This document shows, in pieces, positions 16,387 through 25,945 of a stretch of 32,971 bases of DNA (the first letter of the stretch is position 1; every line of letters begins with the position of its first letter). The translations under genes and the position numbers were made by a program. Origin of the DNA: an uncultured Pseudomonadota bacterium (GTDB lineage Bacteria; Pseudomonadota; Gammaproteobacteria; Burkholderiales; SG8-39); the NCBI GenBank assembly GCA_903895005.1, contig CAITSH010000224.1:1-32971 (forward strand), read 5' to 3'. Below the pieces are notes generated by a model, which was given only the letters and a program-made list of their open reading frames with translations, did no database searches and was not told the origin of the DNA.

Positions 16387-16639
16387 TCGGAGGACAGCGG
16401 CGCACCCCGGGCCGCCTCTCGCACACACCCGCACGCTGCGGCCAAACTGGATACACTCTTTTGCCCGTGCCGTTCGCACGGAATAAGAAGACAGCCAGCG
16501 CTGTTCACAGGTGACCCTGACCTATTGAACACCGGACACTGCGCCGCCGACCATCCAGATGCTGATGTGCGGGACAGACCGGCAAACCATTCCCCGTCGC
16601 CCCCGATCTCACCCCCGCTTCAAACCACAGGAGAAGACC
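16387..16639. other. Intergenic region upstream of the MBL-fold gene
   Basis: These 253 bases hold no convincing gene. A small hairpin, CCGTGC-CGTTC-GCACGG (16465-16481), has no T-run on the plus strand. The ribosome site AGGAGA for the next gene is at 16629-16634. I see no clear promoter or repeat. Confidence 0.5.
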
Positions 16640-17461
16640 ATGTTTCGCAAACTGACCGCCTCGATGCTGCTAACCTGCACCGCAGCCTGCACCACGCTGC
16701 CCGCGGCCGCGCCCACCGGCCCCGAAGTGACGCTCACCCGCATCGATTGCGGCACGCCCGTTCTAAATGACGTCGGCGCGCGCTTTACCGACACCTATGC
16801 CTACGACGGCGTAAAAGTGCTGTTCACCTTCAGCTGCTACCTCATCAAGCATGGCAATGACTACCTTCTGTGGGACACCGGCCACGCCATGACCGCCGGC
16901 GCGCCCGCGCCCAAGCGCACCATCGTCGACCAACTGGCGCAGATCAATATCAAACCCGAACAGATCAAGTTTGTCGGCATCAGCCATTACCATGCCGACC
17001 ACACAGGGCAGTTGGCATCCTTTCCCGGATCAACGGTGCTGATCGGCAAGGGCGATTGGGACGGCATAACCGCACCCAAACCCGTCCCCGGCGCCAACGT
17101 TGCGCCCTTTGCGCACTGGGTCAGCGGTGCCGGCAAGCTCGAAGCCCTGGTGGGCGACAAGGACGTCTTCGGCGACGGCACAGTGGCCATCATCAACACC
17201 CCCGGCCACACGCCCGGGCACCACAGCCTGCTGGTACGGCTCAAGGGCATGGGCAACGTACTCATCACCGGCGACCTCGCGCACTTTCATGAGAACTATG
17301 AGAGCAACGGCGTGCCATGGTTCAATCACCACCGTGGCGACACGCTCGCATCGCTGGACCGCTTCAAAAAAGCCGCAGCCAACCTCAAGGCCACGGTCAT
17401 CATTCAGCACGATGTACGCGACGTGAACAAGCTGCCGGCATTCCCGGCATCAGCGAAGTAG
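16640..17461 (+). CDS. Metallo-beta-lactamase-fold hydrolase, AHL-lactonase-like, probably exported
   Basis: This 273-residue protein has an N-terminal signal (MFRKLTASMLLTCTAAC). Cys17 in TAAC could be lipidated, although Thr at the -3 position is unusual. The metal-binding motif SHYHADHTGQ (His116, His118, Asp120, His121) is complete. NTPGHTPGHHSLLV carries a further metal His, and TGDLAHFHENY the bridging Asp. The layout matches the N-acyl-homoserine lactonase family of the MBL superfamily. Real substrates of exported members are often unknown lactones or esters. AGGAGA lies 5 bases before the ATG. It stands alone, between rsuA and a convergent operon. Quorum quenching is possible but unproven. 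Confidence 0.88.
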   Translation: MFRKLTASMLLTCTAACTTLPAAAPTGPEVTLTRIDCGTPVLNDVGARFTDTYAYDGVKVLFTFSCYLIKHGNDYLLWDTGHAMTAGAPAPKRTIVDQLAQINIKPEQIKFVGISHYHADHTGQLASFPGSTVLIGKGDWDGITAPKPVPGANVAPFAHWVSGAGKLEALVGDKDVFGDGTVAIINTPGHTPGHHSLLVRLKGMGNVLITGDLAHFHENYESNGVPWFNHHRGDTLASLDRFKKAAANLKATVIIQHDVRDVNKLPAFPASAK

Positions 17462-17480
17462 TCAGGTTCTGGGGCGCCAC

Positions 17481-17511
17481 CCGGAAAGCCGCGCCAGGCG
17501 TGGCTTTCCGG
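17481..17511. repeat. 31-bp intergenic palindrome, copy 2
   Basis: This is the most symmetric of three copies. CCGGAAAGCC and GGCTTTCCGG pair perfectly, and the inner GCGCC/GGCGT adds four base pairs and one G-T pair. It lies in the 83-base gap between two convergent genes. A second hairpin, GGCCTTC/GAAGGCC at 17510-17531, follows directly. Together they may act as the shared transcription end. Confidence 0.8.
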
Positions 17512-17544
17512 CCTTCGAGTGAAGGAAGGCCAGGGGGATGCCCC

Positions 17545-19677
17545 TCACCCCATTGCGTTGGCCACCCGCGCCGGCGTCAGCGGCAAATCACGGGCCCTAA
17601 CCCCCAACGCGTGAAACAGCGCATTGCCAATAGCGGCCGCAGTCGGACCCGCAGCACATTCGCCGGTTCCCAATCCCGGCATGTCAGGCTGGTTGAGCAG
17701 CACGACTTCGATCTCGGGCACTTCATCGAATTTCAGGATGGGATAGTCCTCCCAGCTGCGCGAAGTGACGCGCTCGGTGTCCCATTGCAGGGCTTCCTTG
17801 AGCGTCCAGCTGATGGCCTGCACCACGCCGCCCTCGATCTGATTCTTGAGGCCATCCGGGTTGATGATAAGGCCGGCGTCAACTGCAGCAACCACGCGCC
17901 TTACGCTTATTTTTTCTGCGACCTCGACTTCGGCGACCACGGCACAATAGGCGGAGAAATTCTTGTAACGGCCGAAGCCAATACCCATGCCGCGCGAACC
18001 ATCACCCGACGTGGAAAGCGCGCCCGGCGTCCAGCCAGCGGCTTTCGCCGCTGCCTCGATGACCGCGCGCGCGCGCGGGTCGGCCTGGTGTTGCAATCGG
18101 AAGGCGACCGGATCCACACCCAGTTGCGCGGCCAGTTCATCGAAGAACGATTCGATCGCAAAGATGTTCGCGTAGGCGCCCAGGGTGCGCAGCGCCGACA
18201 CGCGTATGGGCATGTCGGCGATGAAATTATAGGCGACCTCGTGATTGGGGATGTCGTAGAGCGGCACGGCATTGCGATCGGCGCCGCCGGCGGGCAGTGG
18301 CATGTCCTTGGGCGGGGGCACCGGCACCGGCGGGTCCATGTGCCAGGCTGCGAGCAGGTTGATGCCATCGGACCAACCTGGTCGTTTGATGTGGGTGTGG
18401 CTCCAAATTTCGTGGTTCCACTCGACGATGCGTTTATCTGCATCGACGCCGACGCTGACCTTGACGACCATGGCCGAACCACAGGGCGACCACACGAGTT
18501 CGTCCTCACGCGTCCATTGCAGCATGACCGGCCGGCCGCAGGCGCGCGCCAGCAGCGCGGCATCGAGGGCCACGTCGTCGGCACTGTTGTGGCCGTAGCA
18601 GCCGGCACCGTCGCGATGGATGACTTCAACCTCGGCATTGGTTAGGCCCATGACCTTGGCGATCTGCCCTCGCAAATGATGCGGCCCCTGCGTATGCGAC
18701 CAGATAGTGAGTTTTCCGTCCTTGAACTCGGCCAGCGCGCAGGCGGGGCCTATGGAGGCGTGCGCGATGTAGGGCCGCGAATAGGTGGCGGCGTGACGCG
18801 TGACCACGGCTTTTTTCTCGGCAGCCTGCTTGGTACTGGTGATAGTGCGCACACTGGGCAGCGCCGGCAACACCGAGGTGATTTCACCGGATGCGGGCAG
18901 CTTGGGCGCATCGCTCCATTTGGCGGCAAGGCGCGCGGCCTCAAGCGCCTTCAACACCTGCTCTTCGCGTTCAGCGGCAATGCCGACAAAGCTGCCGCTG
19001 ACAAACACTGCCAACACGCCGTGCAGGGCGCGGATTTTGTCCGCGTCCAGCGAAAGCAGTCGGGCACCCTGCGCCGGCGGACGCATGATGCGGCCATACA
19101 CCATGCCCGGCAGTTCCATGTCCTGCACATAGGCGGCGCCGGTGACCTTGGCGGTAATATCGCGGCGTGCAGCGTTCTTGCCGACGATACCGTATTGCGA
19201 TGACGGCTTGGGTGCGGCGCGACCGCTCGCCTCTACGGTGAGATCCACGTCGGTGGCGAGCTCCCAGTAACTGGTCTTCAGATCGGTGCCGGGCATTTCA
19301 ATGACGCCCTCGCGCACACGCAACTCGGCGGCGCTGACTTCGAAGCGCTTGGCCGCAGCCTCCACGTAAATCAAGCGCACCTCGGCACAGGCGAGGCGCA
19401 TCGAAAGACCACCCACTTCAATCGACTGGCTGCCGGCGGTGTACCACTCGTCGGGTGACACGCGCGTATCACCGGGCACGATGGACAATTGCGCCAGCGA
19501 CACATCCAGTTCCTCGGCGGCGATTTGCGCAATGGCGGTGACAATGCCCTGTCCCAGTTCGACCTTGCCGCTGAATACGGTGACGGTGCGATCGGGGTTG
19601 AAACGCACCCAACTCGTCAACTTGGGATTGGTCTTGAGGCTTTGCGGCAGCACCACGGTATTGACGGTGGTGTTCAT
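17545..19677 (-). CDS. Two-subunit (IorB-type) molybdenum hydroxylase large subunit
   Basis: This 710-residue protein begins with WVRFNPDRTVTVFSGKVELGQG, a molybdopterin-binding segment placed before the Ald_Xan_dh domain (DITAKVTGAAYVQDMELPGM, near residue 205). This order is typical of isoquinoline 1-oxidoreductase beta subunit (IorB) and nicotinate dehydrogenase-like proteins, not CoxL. The C-terminal GLGTGECAAGP contains the catalytic Glu673. Such enzymes have no FAD subunit and pass electrons onward through the FeS subunit, often to a cytochrome. None is seen nearby. The ATG at 19677 overlaps the stop of the FeS subunit gene; the longer open frame upstream is only the other frame of that gene. 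It is the last gene of the Liv-hydrolase-hydroxylase operon. An N-heterocycle or aldehyde substrate is likely but not identifiable. Confidence 0.92.
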   Translation of the reverse strand: MNTTVNTVVLPQSLKTNPKLTSWVRFNPDRTVTVFSGKVELGQGIVTAIAQIAAEELDVSLAQLSIVPGDTRVSPDEWYTAGSQSIEVGGLSMRLACAEVRLIYVEAAAKRFEVSAAELRVREGVIEMPGTDLKTSYWELATDVDLTVEASGRAAPKPSSQYGIVGKNAARRDITAKVTGAAYVQDMELPGMVYGRIMRPPAQGARLLSLDADKIRALHGVLAVFVSGSFVGIAAEREEQVLKALEAARLAAKWSDAPKLPASGEITSVLPALPSVRTITSTKQAAEKKAVVTRHAATYSRPYIAHASIGPACALAEFKDGKLTIWSHTQGPHHLRGQIAKVMGLTNAEVEVIHRDGAGCYGHNSADDVALDAALLARACGRPVMLQWTREDELVWSPCGSAMVVKVSVGVDADKRIVEWNHEIWSHTHIKRPGWSDGINLLAAWHMDPPVPVPPPKDMPLPAGGADRNAVPLYDIPNHEVAYNFIADMPIRVSALRTLGAYANIFAIESFFDELAAQLGVDPVAFRLQHQADPRARAVIEAAAKAAGWTPGALSTSGDGSRGMGIGFGRYKNFSAYCAVVAEVEVAEKISVRRVVAAVDAGLIINPDGLKNQIEGGVVQAISWTLKEALQWDTERVTSRSWEDYPILKFDEVPEIEVVLLNQPDMPGLGTGECAAGPTAAAIGNALFHALGVRARDLPLTPARVANAMG

Positions 19678-20141
19678 GCCGTCGCTCCCGCAACACGCTT
19701 GATGGCGCGCAGCACACGCACGTGGGTGCCGCAGCGACACAGGTTGCGATCGAGCGCGGCGATGATTTGTTCGTCGCTCGGCTTGGGGTTCTCGCGCAGC
19801 AGGGCCTCGGCCGACATGATGATGCCGTCGATGCAATAGCCGCACTGGACCGCCTGCTCTTCGATAAAGGCCTGTTGCAGCCGTCCGGGCTTTTCTGCAG
19901 ACCCCAGCCCCTCGATGGTGGTGATTTCGTGACCGGGGGCCGACCACAGAGGCGTGTCGCAGGACTGCACCGCCTTGCCGTCAATGAGCACGGTGCAGGC
20001 ACCGCACTGGCCTTCGCCGCAACCAAAGCGCGTGCCCTTCAGCTTGAGGTCGTTGCGCAGGATATACAGCAAGGGCGTGTTGGGTTCGGCGCTAACCGTA
20101 TGCGTTGCGCCGTTGACCGTGAGGGTGAAACTTTGTGACAT
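19674..20141 (-). CDS. Two-subunit (IorA-type) molybdenum hydroxylase [2Fe-2S] subunit
   Basis: This 155-residue protein has GCGEGQCGACTVLIDGKAVQSC for the first [2Fe-2S] cluster (split around residues 38-60). QCGYCIDGIIMSAEALL and NLCRCGTHVRVLRAIKR form the second. The CGTHVRVL form, with Ala/Ile-rich tail, is typical of IorA-like subunits. The ATG at 20141 has AAGGA eight bases upstream. An upstream in-frame ATG at 20225 would add 28 residues without family similarity. Its stop overlaps the large subunit start. The 96-base gap before it carries two small hairpins (20165-20182 and 20218-20231). Confidence 0.92.
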   Translation of the reverse strand: MSQSFTLTVNGATHTVSAEPNTPLLYILRNDLKLKGTRFGCGEGQCGACTVLIDGKAVQSCDTPLWSAPGHEITTIEGLGSAEKPGRLQQAFIEEQAVQCGYCIDGIIMSAEALLRENPKPSDEQIIAALDRNLCRCGTHVRVLRAIKRVAGATA

Positions 20142-20164
20142 GGAATTTTCCTTAAATGTTCTCC

Positions 20165-20231
20165 CGGGGAACGCAGTCCCCGCTTCGTCGGTCGCCGCCG
20201 GCGCGGCGAATAACGGCCCCGGCAAGCCGGG
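20165..20231. repeat. Two hairpins between hydrolase and hydroxylase genes
   Basis: CGGGGA/TCCCCG (20165-20182, loop of six) and CCCGG-CAAG-CCGGG (20218-20231) lie in the gap between the hydrolase stop and the FeS subunit start. Neither has a following T-run. They may tune the amount of downstream transcript. Confidence 0.5.
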
Positions 20232-20237
20232 TCGGTA

Positions 20238-21017
20238 TCAGTGTAAAAACGCCCGCATCTCGGAAACAAGCGTCTCAGGTTGCTCGAGCATCGGGCAGTG
20301 ACCTGAGCCGATAATGTCTTTGTAGATTGCGCCGGGAATGGCCTTGGCCACTTCGCGCGCGAGCGCCGCCGGCGTGGTGAGGTCCAGTTCGCCGCACATC
20401 ACCAGGGTTTTGTTGCGGATGCCGGGCAGTTGCGGATTGAGGTCCATGGTCGCGAGCGCGAGGCAGGCGCGGGCAAAGCACGCGGCGTCCACGGGAGCCA
20501 GCTTGGCCTTGCGGTTGGCGACGACTTGCGGCTGCGCCGCCTGGAACTCGGGCGGAAACATGCGTCCGATGGCGGTGTCGAGCACGGCGCTCATGCCGGT
20601 TTCGCGCACCTTGGCCGCCATGCCGCGAAAAGGCACGCGCGCAGCTTCGGGAAAGGCCGGCACACAGTCGGCAACGATAAGCCGGTTGAATTTCTTGCCG
20701 TGGCGTATCGCGAGCTCGAGCGCGACAAACGCACCGAAGCCGTTGCCGAACACGTCGGTGGTCGCCGGCAGACCCAACGCAGCCATGACTTTTGCCACGT
20801 GATCGGCCACCTCGCCCACAGAATTGAGCTCCACCGGCGCCGATGCGCCAAAGCCTGGCAGGTTGATGCAAGTGACGCGTCGGTTGGCCGCGAGCACCGG
20901 CAACACCCTGTCGAATACCGTCAGTTCGGTCAGCAGCGAGTGCAGCAGCAAAAGCTCGGGACCGTTACCCGTTTGCGTGTATTCGACCTTGAGGCCGCTT
21001 TCTTGGAGCATGGACAT
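20238..21017 (-). CDS. Alpha/beta hydrolase-fold protein lacking the usual catalytic serine
   Basis: This 259-residue protein has the alpha/beta-hydrolase core (LLLLHSLLTELTVFDRVLP, VTCINLPGFGASAP). The acid (Asp212, CGELDLTTP) and base (His240, IGSGHCPMLEQP) of the triad are visible. The nucleophile elbow reads FGNGFGAFVALELA, so Gly93 takes the place of serine. No other Ser or Cys is in the elbow. The start at 21017 is preceded by AGGAAA at about 8 bases. It follows livF after 28 bases and precedes the IorAB-type hydroxylase, so it belongs to the transport-oxidation operon. It may be a non-hydrolytic member of the fold. A dienelactone or enol-lactone type role cannot be confirmed. Confidence 0.87.
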   Translation of the reverse strand: MSMLQESGLKVEYTQTGNGPELLLLHSLLTELTVFDRVLPVLAANRRVTCINLPGFGASAPVELNSVGEVADHVAKVMAALGLPATTDVFGNGFGAFVALELAIRHGKKFNRLIVADCVPAFPEAARVPFRGMAAKVRETGMSAVLDTAIGRMFPPEFQAAQPQVVANRKAKLAPVDAACFARACLALATMDLNPQLPGIRNKTLVMCGELDLTTPAALAREVAKAIPGAIYKDIIGSGHCPMLEQPETLVSEMRAFLH

Positions 21018-21045
21018 GATGTGTTTCCTGGAAATAAGTGCGAAA

Positions 21046-21765
21046 TCAGTAAATGCCCAGGTGGGCGTGCAACAGGTCGGGTTTTTCGCGGACCTCGGCG
21101 GCGGGACCGTCGTGCACAACACGCCCGGTGTTGAGTATGACCACATCGTCGGCGACGCGCAGGGCGAGCGCGGTGTTCTGCTCCACAAGCAATATCGAGA
21201 AACCCTGCGCCTTGAGTTTAAGAATGGTTTCGCCCACTTCCTGCACGATCAGCGGGGCAAGGCCTTCGGAGGGCTCGTCCATGAGCAGCACGCGCGGGTT
21301 GGATACCAGGGCACGAGCAATGGCGAGCATTTGCTGTTCGCCTCCCGAGAGCGAACCGGCGGCCTGCTGCTGGCGCTCACCGAGGCGCGGGAAGGTGTCG
21401 AACACGTCTGTTAGCGTCCACTCCTTGGCGACCTCGCCCGCTGGACGGCGCTGCGCGACGATAAGATTCTCGTACACGCTGAGGTTTGGAAAAATACGCC
21501 GGCCCTGCGGCACCAGACCCACGCCACGGCGTGAAATCACCTCGGGCGAGAGACGTGCGATGGGCTCGCCGTAAAGATGGATGTCACCGTCACGCGGGCG
21601 CAGGAAGCCGATGATCGAGTTCATGCAGGTGGTTTTTCCGGCGCCGTTGCGGCCCAGGAGCGCGAGGACGCGACCCTTTTTCAGGCTCAGCGACACATCA
21701 TGCAGCACATGGCTGTCGCCATACAGCGCGTTGACACCCGACATAGAAAGTACTGTGTCGTTCAC
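21046..21765 (-). CDS. livF: Branched-chain-type ABC transporter ATPase LivF (operon 1)
   Basis: This 239-residue ATPase has Walker A GRNGAGKTT (near residue 38), signature SLSGGEQQMLAIARAL, Walker B VLLMDEPSEGLAPL and the H-loop region LLVEQNTALAL. The pattern is typical of LivF. A GTG at 21765 (VNDTVLSMSG) is the probable start, with GAGGG nearby. The ATG seven codons later is an alternative, and the open frame further upstream only overlaps livG. It is the last transporter gene before the hydrolase. Confidence 0.92.
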   Translation of the reverse strand: MNDTVLSMSGVNALYGDSHVLHDVSLSLKKGRVLALLGRNGAGKTTCMNSIIGFLRPRDGDIHLYGEPIARLSPEVISRRGVGLVPQGRRIFPNLSVYENLIVAQRRPAGEVAKEWTLTDVFDTFPRLGERQQQAAGSLSGGEQQMLAIARALVSNPRVLLMDEPSEGLAPLIVQEVGETILKLKAQGFSILLVEQNTALALRVADDVVILNTGRVVHDGPAAEVREKPDLLHAHLGIY

Positions 21766-21784
21766 GCCGCCCTCACCGGTTTCA

Positions 21785-22530
<746 letters not shown>

Positions 22531-22534
<4 letters not shown>

Positions 22535-23466
22535 GTGCGCCTCCGGGCAAACTTCATCCACAGGCGCTTAAAACCGGGCACCAGGCCATCGGGCATGAAC
22601 AGCACGATCATGAGAAACACGAAGCCGAGCAACATGGTCCAGCGCTCGACAAAGGCCGACACATAGTTCTTGAGCAGCACGACCACGATGGCGCCCACGA
22701 CCGGGCCGACCAGGGTGCCGGTGCCGCCGGCGATCACCATCAACAACACCTCGGCCGAATTGGTGAGCGAGAGCGAGGCCGGGTGGATGAACTTGTGATA
22801 GTAGACGTACAGGAGGCCGGATACCGCAGCCCAGAACCCGGCGGTAATGAAGGTGACGTAGCGCACCATCCACACGTTGTGGCCCAGCGCGAGCATGCGA
22901 CGCGGCTGGTCGCGCGTGCCGCGCAGCACCGCGCCGAATGCCGAATAGGCAAAGGCGGCGATGCAGGCGATGGGGATCACGCTGATGACCAGCGTGAAGT
23001 AATAAAAGGGTATCGCACCGGTGAGGTCGATGCCAAAAGGCATGGGCCGCGTCAGTCCGGAGAGGCCGTTGTCGCCGTTGGTCACCGACACCCAGCGGAA
23101 TGCGAGACCCCACAGCACCTGGCCCAGCGCGAGGGTGATCATCAAAAAGCCGATGCCCGAGGCACGCAACGCAATAAGACCGAAGAATGCCGCCATCAGC
23201 GTGGTGCCCAGAACCGCGAGCGGCGCCGACAGCAAATGGCCCATGCCGAACTTGAGGAACAGCCAGCCGGAAAGATAGGCCGACACGCCCATGTAGGCCG
23301 CATGGCCCAGCGACGTAAGTCCACCGTAACCCACCAGCAGGTTCAGGCTCAGCGCGAACACCGCGGCAATCAGGATCTGGCTGCCCAGGTTGACGTAATA
23401 GTCACCCGCGACCTGCGGCAGCATGGCTGCGAGAACGACGCAAACGATGAGTGCGTTGCGGTTCAT
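22531..23466 (-). CDS. livM: Branched-chain-type ABC transporter permease LivM (operon 1)
   Basis: This 311-residue membrane protein has about 8-9 hydrophobic segments and the conserved LivM sequence SLNLLVGYGGLTSLGHAAYMGVSAY. The EAA-like cytoplasmic region is in the segment around ALGHNVWMVRYVTF. The Leu/Val/Gly-rich ending PVVGAIVVVLLKNYVSAFVERW is also typical. It forms the channel with LivH. The ATG is three bases after the livH stop and the end overlaps livG, so translation is coupled. Confidence 0.93.
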
Positions 23467-23469
23467 TCG

Positions 23470-24345
23470 CTACGCACCGATGCGCCCGAACAACCCGCGC
23501 GGCCGGATCGCCAGGACGATGATCATGGGCAAGAACAGGATCATGTAGGCGAGGTCGGGGAACAGCGTCTGGCCGAAGGTGTAAATGAAGCCGATGATGA
23601 AGCTGCCGACAAAAGCGCCGCCGAGACTGCCGACGCCGCCCAGGATAACCACCACCAGCGCAAGCGGCAGCATGTCGGTATCCAGGCCCGGATACACCGA
23701 AAGGATGGGGCCACCGAGCACGCCGCCCACGCCCGCAAGAAAGGAGCCGAGGCAGAACACCATGGTGAACAGGGCTGACACCGGGATGCCGACGCCGCGC
23801 GCCATTTCCATGTCATCGACTCCGGCGCGGATCATCGCGCCGATGCGGGTTTTTTCCAGGAGCAGCCACAGGCCGATGGCAAACACGATGGCGACGCCGA
23901 CCACGGCGACGCGGTATTTCGGGAAAGCCACACCCTCGAGCCGGAACACGCCCTGCAGGAATTCGGGCGAGGGCAGTTGCTGCGGGTCCCCCGTCCACAA
24001 CAACAGGCAGCCGTCGGCGATGATGAAGGCGATACCGAGGGTGGCGAGTACCTGTGCGAGCGGGTTACCCGAAAGGCGGCGGATGACAAAGCGCTCGATC
24101 AGTCCGCCCATAAGCGCCACCGCAAGGCCCGCGGCAAGCATGGCAACGCCGAAGTTATAGCCGGCGCGCAGCACCGACAATCCGACATAGGCGCCAAACA
24201 TGAAATAGGCGCCGTGCGACAGGTTGGCGATGCGCATTAGGCCGAAAATCAGAGAGAAGCCGGCCGAGAGCAAAAACAGCAAGCCGCCCAGCGAAAGGCT
24301 GTTGAGACTCTGGATGAGCCAGAAGGCGAGGGGCTTGTCGAACAT
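23470..24345 (-). CDS. livH: Branched-chain-type ABC transporter permease LivH (operon 1)
   Basis: This 291-residue membrane protein carries the LivH hallmark GFSLIFGLMRIANLSHGAYFMFGAY, split across residues 28-53. It also has the later GVGSLGGAFVGSFIIGFIYTFG segment. About eight membrane helices are visible. It is the first membrane gene of the operon, separated from the receptor gene by 97 bases that hold a strong hairpin. Its product forms the translocation channel with LivM. Confidence 0.93.
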   Translation of the reverse strand: MFDKPLAFWLIQSLNSLSLGGLLFLLSAGFSLIFGLMRIANLSHGAYFMFGAYVGLSVLRAGYNFGVAMLAAGLAVALMGGLIERFVIRRLSGNPLAQVLATLGIAFIIADGCLLLWTGDPQQLPSPEFLQGVFRLEGVAFPKYRVAVVGVAIVFAIGLWLLLEKTRIGAMIRAGVDDMEMARGVGIPVSALFTMVFCLGSFLAGVGGVLGGPILSVYPGLDTDMLPLALVVVILGGVGSLGGAFVGSFIIGFIYTFGQTLFPDLAYMILFLPMIIVLAIRPRGLFGRIGA

Positions 24346-24398
24346 TAAACGTTACGCATTAAACCGGGGGTGTGCTGGCGGTGATGCCGGGCAAACCG

Positions 24399-24425
24399 CC
24401 GTGCGGCCCGGTTGGGCACGCACGG
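24399..24425. promoter_or_regulatory. Strong hairpin between receptor gene and livH
   Basis: CCGTGCG/CGCACGG (7 bp) encloses GCCC-GGTT-GGGC (4 bp) with one bulged A. A competing pairing CCGGGC (24387-24392)/GCCCGG (24406-24411) is also possible. There is no T-run, so it more likely protects the receptor transcript or attenuates the downstream permease genes than fully terminates. Confidence 0.6.
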
Positions 24426-24442
24426 CGTTGTGGCGGAACAAC

Positions 24443-25681
24443 TCAGGGTTCGAGAAACCGCGACGCCGGAACATCGCGCGAATACACCGGCGCGGCGAGG
24501 AACTCTTTCGGGTTGTAAGTCCAGAACTGGCTGACATTCGGATAGGTCTTCAACACAACGTTGACAAGCTTGCCACCACGGCGCTCGACCTTGCGGATGT
24601 AGATGTTTTCGACCGGATTGCCGTAGCCGTCGATTCTCCAGGTGCCGCGCGGGTCGTTGATGGCGCCCGGGTTGCGCAAGGCCTTCATGAAAGCGTCCTT
24701 GTCCTCGACCTTGCCATTGACGGCCTTGACCGCCATCTCGAGCAGCACGCCGGCCGAGTAGGTGCCCAGACTGTAGTAACCGGGGTCCGCACCGAACTCC
24801 TTGTTCGCCGCGGCGACAAAGCGCTTGCTCTCGGGCGTATCCAGTCCTGCGGCGTAAAAGCTGCCGCTGATCACACCGAGGGCCTCGTCGCCCATTTGCT
24901 TGAGGATGCCCTCATCGGTAGTAGTGCCGCTACCGAGAACCGGCGTCTTGATGCCGTATTCACGCAGCTGCTTCAAAAAGCGCAGGCCGTTGGCGCCGGC
25001 AAACCCGGCGTAGATGGCATCGACGTTGGATTTCAACTGTCCGATGTAGGAACCATAATCAGCAACGTTGAGGGGCGGCCAGAGTTTTTGCACCACCTTG
25101 CCGCCTGCATCCTCGAACGCGCGCTGGAAACCCGACGCGGTCTCGTGCCCGTAGGCAAAATCATCTGCGATCATCGCAACGCGCTTGTAACCCAGCGTCT
25201 TGGCGGCGTAATCACCCACCGGGTAATTGACCTGCGCCGAGCTGCACGAGGTGCGAACGAACCAGGGATTGGGCTTACGCTGGGTCAGGTCTTCGGCGGC
25301 CGCCGAGGGTGAAATGATGGGCGTCTTGCTCTGGGCGATGTAATCGTCAATGGCGAGTGCCTCAAAGGCGGCGAGCGGCCCGATGATGACGTGCACCTTG
25401 TCGCGCTCGACCAGTTCCTGCGTCTTGGTCTTGGCGCCGACCGGGCTGCCGCCGGTGTCGGCGATGATCAGCTCCACCTTGCGTCCACCGATCATGCCGT
25501 TGCGTTCCTTCAGGAAGAGCTGGATGCCCTCTTCCATTTGCTTGCCGCCGGCGGCAAGCGCGCCCTGGCGAACGGTAAGGAAGCCAACCTTGATTGCGGC
25601 GCCCTGGGCCTGCGCCCAGCCTGGCAGCGCGGTGGATGCAGCCAATGCGGACGATGCCGCCAAAAAACTTCTGCGGGACAT
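24443..25681 (-). CDS. Branched-chain-type ABC transporter substrate-binding protein (operon 1)
   Basis: This 412-residue periplasmic protein of the Leu/Ile/Val-binding type (Peripla_BP_6) starts with a Tat-like signal, SRRSFLAASSALAAS, with cleavage probably near AQA/QG. The mature part reads IKVGFLTVRQGALAAGGKQM, then KVELIIADTGGSPVGAKTKT and MIADDFAYGHETASGFQRAF. AAGGAGGAG lies about 6 bases before the ATG. It is the first gene of a unit continuing into livHMGF, a hydrolase and a hydroxylase. The ligand is not evident. These proteins also bind aromatic acids and amides, and the downstream genes favour such a ligand over an amino acid. It is closely related to the divergent gene at 25946. 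Confidence 0.93.
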   Translation of the reverse strand: MSRRSFLAASSALAASTALPGWAQAQGAAIKVGFLTVRQGALAAGGKQMEEGIQLFLKERNGMIGGRKVELIIADTGGSPVGAKTKTQELVERDKVHVIIGPLAAFEALAIDDYIAQSKTPIISPSAAAEDLTQRKPNPWFVRTSCSSAQVNYPVGDYAAKTLGYKRVAMIADDFAYGHETASGFQRAFEDAGGKVVQKLWPPLNVADYGSYIGQLKSNVDAIYAGFAGANGLRFLKQLREYGIKTPVLGSGTTTDEGILKQMGDEALGVISGSFYAAGLDTPESKRFVAAANKEFGADPGYYSLGTYSAGVLLEMAVKAVNGKVEDKDAFMKALRNPGAINDPRGTWRIDGYGNPVENIYIRKVERRGGKLVNVVLKTYPNVSQFWTYNPKEFLAAPVYSRDVPASRFLEP

Positions 25682-25945
25682 GGGTTCTCCTCCTTGAGAG
25701 ATGGTGTTCGAACCGCCCTTGGCGTCGCCAGGCAGTGGCCGCCGCGACCTTTTTTATTTATCAAGTCGTCAATTCGGCCGAGGGATAGTAGCACTTGGCA
25801 GGGGGCTGTCAACCTTGCAATCGGGCCGATTTGCGCAGTGCGGCAAGGCCTTGAGCACGGAATAAGTGCGTGCCGGTTACTGTAGACTGCGTGCAAACAA
25901 AAGAACAAAAGGACGTTTGTCACATCCGCAAAAGAAGGAGGAAAC
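25682..25945. promoter_or_regulatory. Divergent promoter region between two receptor genes
   Basis: These 264 bases hold no gene. On the minus-strand side an A/T-rich block (25750-25768) near a TTGACG is the best promoter-like sequence. On the plus side AAGAAGGAGG before the ATG at 25946 is a strong ribosome site. I cannot name -10 and -35 boxes with confidence, and no operator palindrome stands out. Confidence 0.5.

Noticed and set aside
22783..23778. A 331-codon plus-strand frame opposite livM and livH
   Set aside because: Strongly hydrophilic complement of membrane protein codons, a typical artefact.
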